From Acinetobacter gandensis (lineage in GTDB: Bacteria; Pseudomonadota; Gammaproteobacteria; Pseudomonadales; Moraxellaceae): a stretch of DNA of 64,000 bases. The stretch lies in assembly GCF_001678755.1 (NCBI RefSeq), contig NZ_LZDS01000001.1:1-64000 (forward strand). Direction: 5' to 3'. Of this stretch, positions 1 to 8,723 are shown piece after piece. The notes below the pieces were generated by a model. The model was not told where the DNA came from and ran no database searches. It was given only the letters and a program-made list of their open reading frames with translations. The first letter of the stretch is position 1. Every line of letters starts with the position of its first letter. The position numbers and the translations under genes are program-made.

Positions 1-285
1 TTGGGTGGCTTCAGTAATAATACCCGTGGTACGAAAGAGTTCGCCTTGATCGGTCACTTGATCAACTGCGACTTGTGCGCCAATAAATTGTTTTAATGGA
101 ATAAGGGCATTGGTGGATAGGCAAATCAAAGTCGCTTGCACGCCTTGATTCAATACATGCTCCCCATCAATACGTTGAATAAAAATCTCTGCGTTCAAAG
201 CAGGATTGGAAAATTGAACATGAATAGCGCGTTTTTGGGCAGATAAGCCTAACTGATCCAAAATATTAGTAATTGTATTTAGCAT
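1..285 (-). CDS. VgrG-like type VI secretion tip protein (N-terminal fragment, cut by window edge)
   Basis: Reading the minus strand from an ATG at 285 gives an open frame of 95 codons that continues past base 1. The visible N-terminus starts MLNTITNILDQLGL, then SAQKRAIHVQFSNPALNA, followed by a beta-rich stretch mentioning an ...IQRIDGEHVLNQG... segment. This resembles the start of VgrG/Rhs-type spike proteins of Acinetobacter, which form the trimeric puncturing tip of the type VI secretion system and carry effectors. Only the first part of the gp27-like domain is present, so the C-terminal effector or adaptor region cannot be assessed. The assignment rests on resemblance of this short segment; another phage-tail-like spike protein remains possible. 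Effector and immunity genes, if any, would lie outside the left edge. Confidence 0.6.
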   Translation of the reverse strand, partial: MLNTITNILDQLGLSAQKRAIHVQFSNPALNAEIFIQRIDGEHVLNQGVQATLICLSTNALIPLKQFIGAQVAVDQVTDQGELFRTTGIITEATQ

Positions 286-433
286 AGTAAAAATTAAAAA
301 ATTTAATAGTTATTCATGATTATTGCGGCAAAATTATAACAGCCACGAAGCGCATCTAGTCTGCGATTTTTCTAGTCTTATGTAACTGGATCAGCTTGCT
401 CAAGCCACTATAGAACAAGCTGTAGAGTACTCA

Positions 434-688
434 TTATCCTTTTTGCACCAAATAATGAAATTCTTTATTGCCATTTTCGTCAAGATATTCTTCTTGAAGT
501 AAAAGCTCATGTCCTAAATGCATACAAAACTTTGGAATATCCCATGATGTTGAATTATCAGTCGCAAAAACTTCAACAATATCACCTGATTTAGATTTAC
601 GAATCGCTTGATGCAACATCATTACAGGTTCAGGACAGCGTAAACCACGCGTATTTAATTGAGTTTTAACTTCACCAAATTCAGACAT
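434..688 (-). CDS. tusA: TusA/SirA-family sulfur carrier protein
   Basis: An 84-residue protein with the family signature near the N-terminus: residues 14-22 read TRGLRCPEP, with the single conserved Cys that carries persulfide in TusA, followed by the MMLHQAIRK helix. Length is typical of the family (about 80 residues). In Escherichia coli TusA accepts sulfur from IscS and relays it to TusBCD for 2-thiouridine formation on tRNA; related proteins serve molybdopterin and other sulfur transfers. No tusBCD genes are adjacent, so the exact acceptor is unclear. The gene is monocistronic in this window, divergent from the corC-lnt pair. The ATG at 688 gives the full domain and no other start is attractive. 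Confidence is high for the family, moderate for the precise role. Confidence 0.85.
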   Translation of the reverse strand: MSEFGEVKTQLNTRGLRCPEPVMMLHQAIRKSKSGDIVEVFATDNSTSWDIPKFCMHLGHELLLQEEYLDENGNKEFHYLVQKG

Positions 689-852
689 GTATACAAAACC
701 AAAACTTTATTAGGTCATGATTATAACCGTTTCCATTTATTTTTTCCGATCAAGCTGAGAGGATTTACAACATTCAAAAAATAGTACAACTCAACCTCAA
801 TCACATAAATTAAATATGAACGATGGGTAAATAGATTTCACACATTAATAGA

Positions 853-866
853 TAGACAACTGTCTA
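853..866. promoter_or_regulatory. Inverted repeat upstream of corC (possible operator)
   Basis: A perfect inverted repeat, TAGACA-AC-TGTCTA, lies about 57 bp before the corC start and just before a TATGAT/TAAAAT-rich segment that could hold a -10 element. It is too short and too A/T-flanked to be a terminator. A dimeric regulator binding site is one possible reading; there is no direct evidence. Confidence 0.25.
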
Positions 867-922
867 GACTACGGTATGATAAAATCATAATTTTTAGATA
901 GTAAGAGTCTTCAGGAAAGATC

Positions 923-1762
923 ATGCAAGAGGAATCAGGCCCGTCGTGGGGCATGCGCGGCTTACGTAAATGGCTGGGTACTGCACCAGAAACCCGTGAC
1001 GAACTGTTAAAATTGGTACAAGATTCACGTCGCTTTTTAGAACCCGATACGGTGGCAATGCTTGAAGGCGTACTGGATTTACCAGCAACAAAAATTCGTG
1101 AAGTGATGACGCCGCGCACGGCAATGATCAGCTTACAAGAAGATGATCAACTACTCGACATTTTGCACGTCCTCGTAGAATCAGCACACTCTCGTTTTCC
1201 CGTGTTCTCTGCAGATCAACCCGACAATGTTGTCGGCATCCTGTTAGCCAAAGATTTATTGCCATTTTTGACCGAACCCACCACCAAAGTGGATATTCGC
1301 GCCCTGATGCGCCAACCCTTATTTGTCCCTGAAAGTGCTCGTTCTGACCAAGTTTTACGTATGTTGAAAAATACTCAAACTCATATTGCTGTTGTTATTG
1401 ATGAATATGGTACAACTTCAGGACTGGTGACTTTAGAAGACATTTTGGAAGAAATTGTCGGTGAAATTGAAGATGAACACGACAAAGTTGATGAAGAAGC
1501 CCAATTCATTATTCCTGACGATGATCCACTCAGTGCAAACACATGGTTAGTTCAAGCACTTACACCAATCGAACATTTCAACAATGTTTTAGATGCTGAA
1601 TTTTCTGATGATGAAGTAGAAACTGTGGGCGGCTTACTGCTTCAAGAAATGGGTCTCGTGAGTGATTTACAAGGTCAAGTGATTGAACTTGAAAATTGGG
1701 AATTTACCATTTTGGAAGCAGATGCACGAACTATTCATCTGATCCGAGCTGTCCGTAAATGA
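923..1762 (+). CDS. corC: CorC/HlyC-type CBS-domain protein
   Basis: A soluble 279-residue protein. Two CBS motifs span roughly residues 58-190 (first around VREVMTPRTAMISL, second around HIAVVIDEYGTTSGLVTLED), and the C-terminal 75 residues match the CorC_HlyC transporter-associated domain (VGGLLLQEMG). There are no membrane segments, which distinguishes this short YbeX/CorC form from the DUF21-containing CorB form. In enterobacteria it affects Mg/Co efflux with CorA and, next to lnt and ybeY, has been tied to ribosome and membrane homeostasis. The ATG at 923 is preceded by AGGAAAG. The stop overlaps the lnt start by 4 bp, so both are translationally coupled; this corC-lnt order is conserved in many gammaproteobacteria. 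A CorA-like transporter is encoded elsewhere in the window (16039-17307). Confidence 0.9.
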   Translation: MQEESGPSWGMRGLRKWLGTAPETRDELLKLVQDSRRFLEPDTVAMLEGVLDLPATKIREVMTPRTAMISLQEDDQLLDILHVLVESAHSRFPVFSADQPDNVVGILLAKDLLPFLTEPTTKVDIRALMRQPLFVPESARSDQVLRMLKNTQTHIAVVIDEYGTTSGLVTLEDILEEIVGEIEDEHDKVDEEAQFIIPDDDPLSANTWLVQALTPIEHFNNVLDAEFSDDEVETVGGLLLQEMGLVSDLQGQVIELENWEFTILEADARTIHLIRAVRK

Positions 1763-3318
1763 GAACCTATTTTGATAAGCTGTTAAACTCATCACAACAA
1801 AAAAAACAGCTGCCCATCATCTACCCTTTACTTATTTCTTTATTTTCAGGTGCCATCTTCAGCTTGTCGCTGGCACCTTATCATTATTGGTGGTTGGCAA
1901 TTCTGTCGCCTGCCCTACTGTATGCTTGCCTCAGTAAACGAACAGCAAAACAGTCCTTTTTCATCGGCTTAGCTTATGGCTTTGGACTGTGGTTTGTCGG
2001 TGCTTTTTGGCTTTATACATCCATACATGTGTATGGCGATACCAATTCCATTCTAAGCGTCTTGATGATTGCGATCATGGCATTGGTTATGGGGCTATTC
2101 ACCGCAGTGCAAACTTGGGTTTATCGCCGTTTTTTCCCTGAAACTCCGCTGACCTTTGCACCACTCTGGGTATTCTTTGAGTGGAGTAAAACTTGGGTCT
2201 TTACTGGCTTCCCTTGGCTATTTGCAGGCTATGCTTTTACTGAACGTTTTCTTGATGGCTATGCGCCCTTATTCGGGATTTTCGGCGTTTCATTTGTCGT
2301 CATCCTTTTAGCCTGCGCATTGGTTGAAATTTTACGTAAACGTATCTTTTGGATTGTGCCTTCTGCCATTGTACTTTTAGGGGCATGGGGTGCAGCACAA
2401 CTGAAATTTGTGCAACCAAAAGCTGAAAAACCACTCAGCGTATCCTTAATTCAAGGTAACATCCCACAAGATGAAAAATGGCTCATTGAGAAGCAAACTG
2501 ACACCTTAATTAAATATGCTTCACTCAGCCGTACTGAATGGGGCCGAGACCTAATCGTTTGGCCTGAATCCTCTATTCCAATGTTCCAAACCGACATTGA
2601 ACCGTTTTTAGATGCAATGAATATGCAAGCAACTAAAACGGGGACAGCATGGGTGACAGGCATTCCTTATTGGGATTTGGCTGAATCGCAGCAAAATAAT
2701 CACCCAATGTACTACAACAGTATTTTAGCCACTGGTGATGAAGCTTCTGGTCTATACAAAAAACAGCGTCTCGTGCCTTTTGGTGAATATATTCCCCTCT
2801 CTGGTATGTTGAGCTGGGTTTTACCTGCATTGCAAAATGATCCATCTATGAGTGGATTTTCGCGCGGTGCGATTGATCAAAAGCCATTACAGGTAAAAGG
2901 TCATGATTTAGGTACAGCGATCTGCTATGAAGTGGCCTATCCAAACTTAACGCGTCGTAATGCAAGTCAGAGCGATTTCCTTGTTACCATCTCAAATGAT
3001 GCATGGTTTACGGGCACAGCAAGTCCACATCAACACTTACAAATGGTACAAATGCGTGCCAAAGAAAATGGCCGTTGGTTTATTCGTGCTACCAATACGG
3101 GTATTACCGCTTTTATCGATCATAATGGCCATATCGTAAAACGCGCACCAATGGATAAAGATGCGGTATTACGCGGTGAACTTCCTGCAATGCAAGGTGA
3201 GACGCTTTATACCCGCTTAAGTGATTGGCCAGTGCTGATTTTCTCATTACTTTTATTGGTACTTGGCTGGATATACCGTCCACGTAAAGTAGATGTATCT
3301 TTCAAATCACGTCGTTAA
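1759..3318 (+). CDS. lnt: Apolipoprotein N-acyltransferase
   Basis: A 519-residue integral membrane enzyme that adds the third acyl chain to the N-terminal Cys of lipoproteins at the periplasmic face of the inner membrane, the last step of lipoprotein maturation before Lol sorting. Six or so hydrophobic segments occupy about residues 20-215, followed by a nitrilase-fold domain at about 225-480 and a C-terminal membrane anchor (VLIFSLLLLVLGWIY). The catalytic triad is visible: Glu270 in WPESSIP, Lys335 in KKQRLVPFGE, and Cys389 in AICYEV. Length matches E. coli Lnt (512). The ATG overlaps the corC stop (ATGA), so expression is expected to be coupled to corC. A bidirectional terminator follows the gene. 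Confidence 0.95.
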   Translation: MRTYFDKLLNSSQQKKQLPIIYPLLISLFSGAIFSLSLAPYHYWWLAILSPALLYACLSKRTAKQSFFIGLAYGFGLWFVGAFWLYTSIHVYGDTNSILSVLMIAIMALVMGLFTAVQTWVYRRFFPETPLTFAPLWVFFEWSKTWVFTGFPWLFAGYAFTERFLDGYAPLFGIFGVSFVVILLACALVEILRKRIFWIVPSAIVLLGAWGAAQLKFVQPKAEKPLSVSLIQGNIPQDEKWLIEKQTDTLIKYASLSRTEWGRDLIVWPESSIPMFQTDIEPFLDAMNMQATKTGTAWVTGIPYWDLAESQQNNHPMYYNSILATGDEASGLYKKQRLVPFGEYIPLSGMLSWVLPALQNDPSMSGFSRGAIDQKPLQVKGHDLGTAICYEVAYPNLTRRNASQSDFLVTISNDAWFTGTASPHQHLQMVQMRAKENGRWFIRATNTGITAFIDHNGHIVKRAPMDKDAVLRGELPAMQGETLYTRLSDWPVLIFSLLLLVLGWIYRPRKVDVSFKSRR

Positions 3319-3361
3319 TCATTATGTGAAAGCTTATTTGTTTAATAAGCCATAAATGAAT

Positions 3362-3393
3362 AAAAAAAGCGAGCAGATGCTCGGTTTTTTTAT
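3362..3393. terminator. Bidirectional terminator between lnt and the tRNA-binding-domain gene
   Basis: GAGC-AGAT-GCTC hairpin, flanked by A-run on the left and a T-run on the right, located in the gap between two converging genes, so it can serve both. Confidence 0.7.
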
Positions 3394-3416
3394 TCATTTA
3401 TTCAAAACTATAGGTT

Positions 3417-3755
3417 TCAAAGTAATTTCGCACCTAAGGGAACATCTTGATCGGGCACACAAAGCGCCACATGACCATCCATATTATGAAAACCTGTGAC
3501 TAAACATTCGGACTGAATTGGCCCAATTTGTTTTTTAGGAAAATTAATCACTGCGACCACCAATTTCCCAATCAATTGTTCAGGCTGATATAACTGCGTA
3601 ATTTGCGCACTGGATTTTTTAATCCCGATAACTTCTCCAAAGTCGACATGCAAAATATATGCAGCTTTACGCGCTTGCTCAAAAACCTCAGCTTGCACAA
3701 TGCGCCCTACACGAAGCTCAACTTTAAAAAAATCCTGCCAATCTATTGTTTCCAT
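3417..3755 (-). CDS. CsaA-like tRNA-binding domain protein
   Basis: A 112-residue protein consisting almost entirely of one OB-fold tRNA-binding domain of the CsaA/Trbp111/MetG C-terminal type. It starts METIDWQDFFKVELRVGRI, and contains the conserved VRVGxI-like entry, the GIKKSSAQIT segment, and the VVAVINFPKKQIGP region typical of CsaA, ending with PDQDVPLGAKL. The frame is open upstream to 3839, but the extra 28 residues are hydrophobic and unlike the family, so the internal ATG at 3755 is chosen; it gives the usual length of about 110. In Bacillus CsaA has been reported as a chaperone involved in export and binds tRNA-like structures; the role in gammaproteobacteria is uncertain. Confidence 0.85.
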   Translation of the reverse strand: METIDWQDFFKVELRVGRIVQAEVFEQARKAAYILHVDFGEVIGIKKSSAQITQLYQPEQLIGKLVVAVINFPKKQIGPIQSECLVTGFHNMDGHVALCVPDQDVPLGAKLL

Positions 3756-3921
3756 CAGATCCACGCACTGTTTATTATTGTGATGGAACAGTATAAGTGT
3801 GAATAAATTCAACGCCATCCATAAGCATAGACAAAGCATCCTTCAATACAGACAAACAGCGGTTCGTCATCGCACCTTTGAAACAAAATATTAAATTGAA
3901 TAGAGCTTTTAATTGGCATAA

Positions 3922-3947
3922 AAAAACCAGAGCGATCTCTGGTTTTT
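3922..3947 (-). terminator. Intrinsic terminator for the small membrane protein gene
   Basis: AAAAACCAGAG-CGAT-CTCTGGTTTTT, a strong symmetric hairpin with T-run, lying just downstream of the minus-strand gene that ends at 3985. Confidence 0.75.
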
Positions 3948-3984
3948 AAACGGGTCAATACTTAAGACTGGTGCAATGCTGAAT

Positions 3985-4320
3985 TTAAAATTGAGTGACT
4001 AAATACGACATCATTGCTGCAAGTGATAACATAGGAATATATCTGTAAATACGAACAATAACTTGTTCAAGCGCAGAATGGTGCTGTTCATTCAGTGTCG
4101 CAACTGTTGCTTTTAGCGCAGACCAAAAACTTAAAGCCAGTAATGAGCTCATGAGACTAATTGCAAAAAAGCCCACCATAATTTGGCTACTGCCCTCTGT
4201 GCTTTGCCACAAATGAACAATGCCTTGGCTCAACGGCAATATGCTTAAAATCAAAAGAACAGATTTCAGCATTGACCAATGAAACTGGTTGATTTCATCC
4301 GTTAACAATAATGCTTTCAT
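3985..4320 (-). CDS. Small uncharacterised membrane protein
   Basis: I do not recognise this gene. From the ATG at 4320 it encodes 111 residues (MKALLLTDEINQFHW...). Three hydrophobic stretches are visible: LLILSILPLSQGIV, the long IMVGFFAISLMSSLLALSFW segment, and a C-terminal YIPMLSLAAMMSYLV, so it is predicted to sit in the inner membrane with about three helices. The frame extends upstream to 4422, but the start at 4320 has an excellent ribosome binding site (GGAGG five bases before the ATG), which is absent from the upstream candidate starts. It lies alone between the tRNA-binding-domain gene and gspG with its own terminator. No function is inferred. Confidence 0.6.
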   Translation of the reverse strand: MKALLLTDEINQFHWSMLKSVLLILSILPLSQGIVHLWQSTEGSSQIMVGFFAISLMSSLLALSFWSALKATVATLNEQHHSALEQVIVRIYRYIPMLSLAAMMSYLVTQF

Positions 4321-4603
4321 TCTATCCTCCATGGCTAAATAAGTACCATAAGAGATATTATGCGTGGTTTTATTTAAATGAAAAGTCCATATTTCTCCAT
4401 ATTTTACGATAATTGTAATCAATAAAATTGGGAATAATTCTTATTATAAATATCAACTTTAAGTTATTATATTATTTTAATAAAATTCAATAATTTAACA
4501 TTATAAGTATAATTAAGATTTATTATCACTTCACTCAAAATTGAATCAACCAATTAAGTGAAGTGATTAAATCCATAAAACCTGAATCTATAATTATTCT
4601 CAA

Positions 4604-5041
4604 TTAATGCTTATAGAAAATATCTGCATCATTATCGGTACCACCGGATTGACCATCTGCACCAAACGAATAAAGATCATATGGGCGACCTTCCGATCCC
4701 GGAATCACATATTGGATATCGTTATCCCAACTGTCTTTCGGGTAGCCACCTTTAACATAGCCACCTGGTAACCAATTTTTTGCAGACTCTGGTTTGGTAA
4801 TTAAGGCATTTAAACCACCATCTTGCATCGATGGAAATTTACCATTATCCATTTTGTACTGATCCAACGCCCCTGCAACAGACTTCAAGGTAATGACAGA
4901 GGTATCGACTTTGGCTTTTTCACCACGGCCCATCACATTTGGAACAATCAATGCAGCTAAAACGCCTAAAATGACGATCACCACCATGACTTCAATTAAC
5001 GTAAAACCTTGTTGCTTCATATTTTTAATCTTCTGCTGCAT
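4604..5041 (-). CDS. gspG: Type II secretion major pseudopilin GspG
   Basis: A 145-residue pseudopilin. Residues 8-11 hold the prepilin-peptidase site (KQQG before FTLIEVMVVIVILG), followed by the hydrophobic N-terminal helix and a globular domain with the calcium-loop and C-terminal features of GspG (GRPYDLYSFGADGQ, GGTDNDADI). GspG is the main subunit of the periplasmic pseudopilus that pushes folded exoproteins through the GspD secretin. The adjacent upstream gene is gspF, 26 bp away, so both are probably co-transcribed on the minus strand. The rest of the secretion genes (C, D, E, H-N) are not in the window; scattered T2SS genes are usual in Acinetobacter. Confidence 0.95.
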   Translation of the reverse strand: MQQKIKNMKQQGFTLIEVMVVIVILGVLAALIVPNVMGRGEKAKVDTSVITLKSVAGALDQYKMDNGKFPSMQDGGLNALITKPESAKNWLPGGYVKGGYPKDSWDNDIQYVIPGSEGRPYDLYSFGADGQSGGTDNDADIFYKH

Positions 5042-5067
5042 GTTACATATCTCTGTTTAAGCAAGCT

Positions 5068-6273
5068 CTAAATCATATTGTTCATGTTTACGATTGGAAG
5101 CATCACTGCAATCACAATCACCAAAACAATGCTGGCCATAAACACCAACATCAATGGTTCCAAAAGTGCCAATAAGGTTGAAATCAGGGTTGTGACTTCG
5201 CGATCTTGCATGGTGGATGCACGTTCGAGCATACGATCCAATTCGCCTGAACTTTCGCCACTTTTGATCATTTGTACCATCATCGGTGGAAAATAACCAC
5301 TTCGCTCAAGCTGTGTTGCCAAATTACCACCTTCAGTTACTTTCTCTGCAGCTAAATTGACAGAGTCTCGAATCACCCAGTTATTACTGACGGCTGCACC
5401 AATCTTCAGTGCATCGACCAGCGGAACGCCCGACTTGGTTAAAATAGACAACGTACTGGCAAAACGTGCCGCGTTAATCCCTTTCGACAATTTAGAAAAT
5501 AATGGTAATTTTAAGGTCAGTCGATCAAAGGCATAGTGCCCTGCTGCTGTTCTTAAAAAACGTACCAACAGAAAAATACCCAGCACACTACCCACCAATA
5601 AAAATGGCCAGGCCATGCGAATGAAATCGCTGGCTTTCATTAACGCCACGGTAATCCATGGTAAGGTATCTTTGCTTTGATCAAATGTTTTGACAATATC
5701 AGGTACAACATAGGTCATGAGACCCATCACAATACCGAAAGACATCAACATTAGAATAATGGGATAGATCATCGCGCCTTGCACTTTCTTTTGCATGGCG
5801 AAGCGGTTTTCAGTGTAATCCGCAAGTTGGTCTAAAATTAAATCAAGATGCCCTGAACGTTCGCCTGCGGCAATGGTGGCAATATAAAGATCTGGAAAGC
5901 GCCCTGCCTGTTGTAGTGCATTGGCCAATGAATGACCTTCGAGTACTTTCGAACGAACCGACATTAATAAATTTTGCACATGGGCTTTTTCGTTTTGCTT
6001 GCCTACAGCACGAATTGCTTCTTCTAAAGGAATTGCAGCTGCCACTAACACAGAAAGTTGACGAGTCAACAACGCCAAATCATAGGCGGTTAGACCCTTT
6101 TGAAACCAACCTTGCTGATGATGTTTGTCTTTTTGCTCAATTGGATCGACAGCAACGGGTATAAGCGACTGGTCTCGAAGTTGCTGACGAATTTGTCGTG
6201 CAGAATCACCCTCAAGCACACCCTTCTGCTGCTTCCCTGAAGCATCTATGGCGGTAAACTGATATGCAGGCAT
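5068..6273 (-). CDS. gspF: Type II secretion inner-membrane platform protein GspF
   Basis: A 401-residue polytopic protein with the duplicated T2SSF domain: one copy at about residues 70-195 (YDLALLTRQLSVLVAAAIPL) and the second at about 270-395 (AARFASTLSILTKSGVPLVDAL). Each copy is followed by hydrophobic segments, the last one being the C-terminal LMLVFMASIVLVIVIAVMLPI. The N-terminus MPAYQFTAIDASGKQQKG is typical. GspF sits in the inner-membrane assembly platform and contacts the GspE ATPase and GspL/M. It is the first gene of the gspF-gspG pair. Length matches the family (about 400). There is no sign of damage. Divergent from priA with about 150 bp between the start codons. Confidence 0.95.
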   Translation of the reverse strand: MPAYQFTAIDASGKQQKGVLEGDSARQIRQQLRDQSLIPVAVDPIEQKDKHHQQGWFQKGLTAYDLALLTRQLSVLVAAAIPLEEAIRAVGKQNEKAHVQNLLMSVRSKVLEGHSLANALQQAGRFPDLYIATIAAGERSGHLDLILDQLADYTENRFAMQKKVQGAMIYPIILMLMSFGIVMGLMTYVVPDIVKTFDQSKDTLPWITVALMKASDFIRMAWPFLLVGSVLGIFLLVRFLRTAAGHYAFDRLTLKLPLFSKLSKGINAARFASTLSILTKSGVPLVDALKIGAAVSNNWVIRDSVNLAAEKVTEGGNLATQLERSGYFPPMMVQMIKSGESSGELDRMLERASTMQDREVTTLISTLLALLEPLMLVFMASIVLVIVIAVMLPIVNMNNMI

Positions 6274-6423
6274 TGTAATGCTCTAATTTTCCAAAATATC
6301 CATCAGCGCAGTTGCGTCTGACCATCAAAATCATTCATATTCTTAGATATAAAATATGAGCTCACTCTAACACAACTCTTTTACGATCTCGACGAAATTT
6401 AATCAGGAACTTATCCACGTTTT

Positions 6424-8646
6424 ATGTCAAATTCAGCGAACATTTCTCAGCCTATTTACCGTATCCGTGTTGCTGTTCCGGTTTATCTGTATGACTGTTT
6501 TGATTACAGCTTAAGTCAAGAGCAATATCAACATGCACAGGTTGGTGCACGTGTCGCTGTGTCATTTGGTCGACAAAATTTGACTGGCATTATTGTTGAA
6601 AAAATTGCACCCGATGCCCCGCTTGATTCCAGCTTTAAACTCAAAGCCATTACAGAATTACTCGATGACCAAGCAATATTAGATGAGAAAGTTTTAAGTT
6701 TATTGACATGGTCAGCGCAGTATTACCAGTTTCCAGTTGGTGAGGTGATGCAAAGTGCCTTACCGACGCTGCTGCGCCAAGGCAAACCTTATAACTTATT
6801 GGCACGGACATGGAACCTGATTGACCATAATGCTGAAGCCAAAATTAAACGTTCAGAGCGTCAGCAAGAAGCGTATAAAATACTAAAATTACATCCCACA
6901 GGCACAGGTGAAAATCTTTTAAATCTGTCAGGTGTGGAAACAGTAACACTCAAAGCCTTAGAGAAAAAAGGCATCTGCGAATGTGTATTAGCAGAACAAG
7001 ACTTTAGCCCGATGCCGATGAGCATGGCGCAAATGCCACTTACGGCAAACCCTGACCAAAAAAAAGCCATTGATACCGTATTAAAAGCACGTAAAAAATA
7101 TCAGGCCTTCCTGCTCGATGGCTTAACCGGCAGTGGTAAAACTGAAGTTTATCTACAGATTATGCAAGAGGTACTAAAACAAGGAAAACAGGTCTTGGTT
7201 TTAGTTCCTGAGATTGGACTTACTCCACAGACGATTAGCCGCTTTCAGTCCCGCTTCCACTGCAATATTGCCTTATTACATTCGGGGCTAAACGATTCAA
7301 AACGTATGCAAGCATGGCAAGCCGCACAAACGGGTAAAGCCTCTATTATTTTGGGTACACGTTCAGCCATTTATACGCCGCTGCCAAATCTAGGTTTGAT
7401 TGTACTCGATGAAGAGCACGACCTTTCCTTTAAACAACAAGAAGGCTTCCGCTACCACGCACGCGATGTTGCTTTGTTCCGTGGGCATTTAGAGCAATGC
7501 CCTGTCATTCTAGGCTCTGCCACACCTAGTATTGAATGCTATGCCCTTGCCAAACAAGGCAAGATGACAATTTTGGAACTCAATCAACGTGCAGGCACCG
7601 CAGTGATGCCCAAAATGCATATATTAGATTTGAAAGTTGCGCAAAAACAGCATGGCATTAGCCAACTTTTGATTGGTGAAATCCGTAAACGTCTTGAGAA
7701 AAAAGAGCAAGTATTGGTGTTTTTAAACCGCCGTGGTTATGCACCTGTACTGATTTGTGAAAGTTGTGCGTGGCAAGCCAAATGCCCACATTGCGATGCC
7801 AATTTCACGGTTCACCGTACGCCCTATCAACATTTACATTGTCATCACTGCGGCACCATTCACCGTATGCCAGATCACTGTCCACAGTGTAATCATCAGG
7901 AGCTCAAATCTATTGGGATGGGCACAGCTAAAGTTGAAGAAAGTTTAAATGAGCTGTTTCCTGAACATGAAGTCATTCGCGTGGATCGCGACTCGACCAG
8001 CCGCGTTGGTAGTTGGCAAAAGATTTATGACAAAATTCAAAAAAGTGAGCCTGCTATTTTGCTTGGTACGCAAATGCTGGCCAAAGGTCATCATTTCCCT
8101 TATGTGACGTTGGTAGCAATTTTAGATATAGACTCAGGTCTACTCAGCGTAGACTTCCGTGCGATTGAACGTACCGCTCAACTGATTGTGCAAGTCACAG
8201 GGCGTGCTGGCCGTGGCGAACGTAAAGGCGATGTATTCCTACAAACATTAAGACCCGAGCATCCCTTACTCAACACACTGGTTAACGAGGATTATCGCAA
8301 ATTTGCACAGGAAACAATGAAAGAACGGGAAATGGCCTTGATGCCCCCATTTCGTTATGCCGCCTTGATTCGCTGTGAGTCCAAAGATCAACAAGTGAAT
8401 ACGGATTTTTTACAGCAACATGCCCAACAGCTACGTCAAGATTCGGACAATATCATCGATATTTGGGGCCCCATTCCTGCACCTATGGAACGCAAAGCTG
8501 GGCGCTATCAAGCACATATGGTGCTTTTGTCGCAAGACCGTGCGCGCCTACACTATTACTTACGCTATTGGTGGCAAAACCTATTGCATAACAAGCCATC
8601 AAACATGAAGCTCAGTTTAGATATAGACCCACAAGAACTGAGCTAA
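6424..8646 (+). CDS. priA: Primosomal replication restart helicase PriA
   Basis: A 740-residue superfamily 2 DNA helicase that recognises stalled or recombined forks and reloads the replicative helicase. Visible features in order: N-terminal 3' DNA-binding domain (about 1-110), Walker A DGLTGSGKT near residue 232-240, Walker B DEEH near 329, the aromatic-rich loop (SFKQQEGFRYHARD), and a cysteine-rich zinc-binding insert at about 445-490 (CESCAWQAKCPHC, CHHC, CPQC: eight Cys binding two zincs). Motif V/VI appear as LGTQMLAKGHHFP and QVTGRAGRG. Length matches E. coli PriA (732). It links functionally to recCBD in the same window, since RecBCD-generated recombination forks require PriA for restart. 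Confidence 0.97.
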   Translation: MSNSANISQPIYRIRVAVPVYLYDCFDYSLSQEQYQHAQVGARVAVSFGRQNLTGIIVEKIAPDAPLDSSFKLKAITELLDDQAILDEKVLSLLTWSAQYYQFPVGEVMQSALPTLLRQGKPYNLLARTWNLIDHNAEAKIKRSERQQEAYKILKLHPTGTGENLLNLSGVETVTLKALEKKGICECVLAEQDFSPMPMSMAQMPLTANPDQKKAIDTVLKARKKYQAFLLDGLTGSGKTEVYLQIMQEVLKQGKQVLVLVPEIGLTPQTISRFQSRFHCNIALLHSGLNDSKRMQAWQAAQTGKASIILGTRSAIYTPLPNLGLIVLDEEHDLSFKQQEGFRYHARDVALFRGHLEQCPVILGSATPSIECYALAKQGKMTILELNQRAGTAVMPKMHILDLKVAQKQHGISQLLIGEIRKRLEKKEQVLVFLNRRGYAPVLICESCAWQAKCPHCDANFTVHRTPYQHLHCHHCGTIHRMPDHCPQCNHQELKSIGMGTAKVEESLNELFPEHEVIRVDRDSTSRVGSWQKIYDKIQKSEPAILLGTQMLAKGHHFPYVTLVAILDIDSGLLSVDFRAIERTAQLIVQVTGRAGRGERKGDVFLQTLRPEHPLLNTLVNEDYRKFAQETMKEREMALMPPFRYAALIRCESKDQQVNTDFLQQHAQQLRQDSDNIIDIWGPIPAPMERKAGRYQAHMVLLSQDRARLHYYLRYWWQNLLHNKPSNMKLSLDIDPQELS

Positions 8647-8723
8647 ACGAGTACACTGAATAAACATCAGTTCAGTCATACTGAGCTGATAAAAGCTGCT
8701 ACACATGACCCTAGGACTGGCAA

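Noticed and set aside
390..424. AGCTTG/CAAGCT pair downstream of tusA
   Set aside because: The stem is short, loop long and no T-run follows, so there is no support for a terminator.
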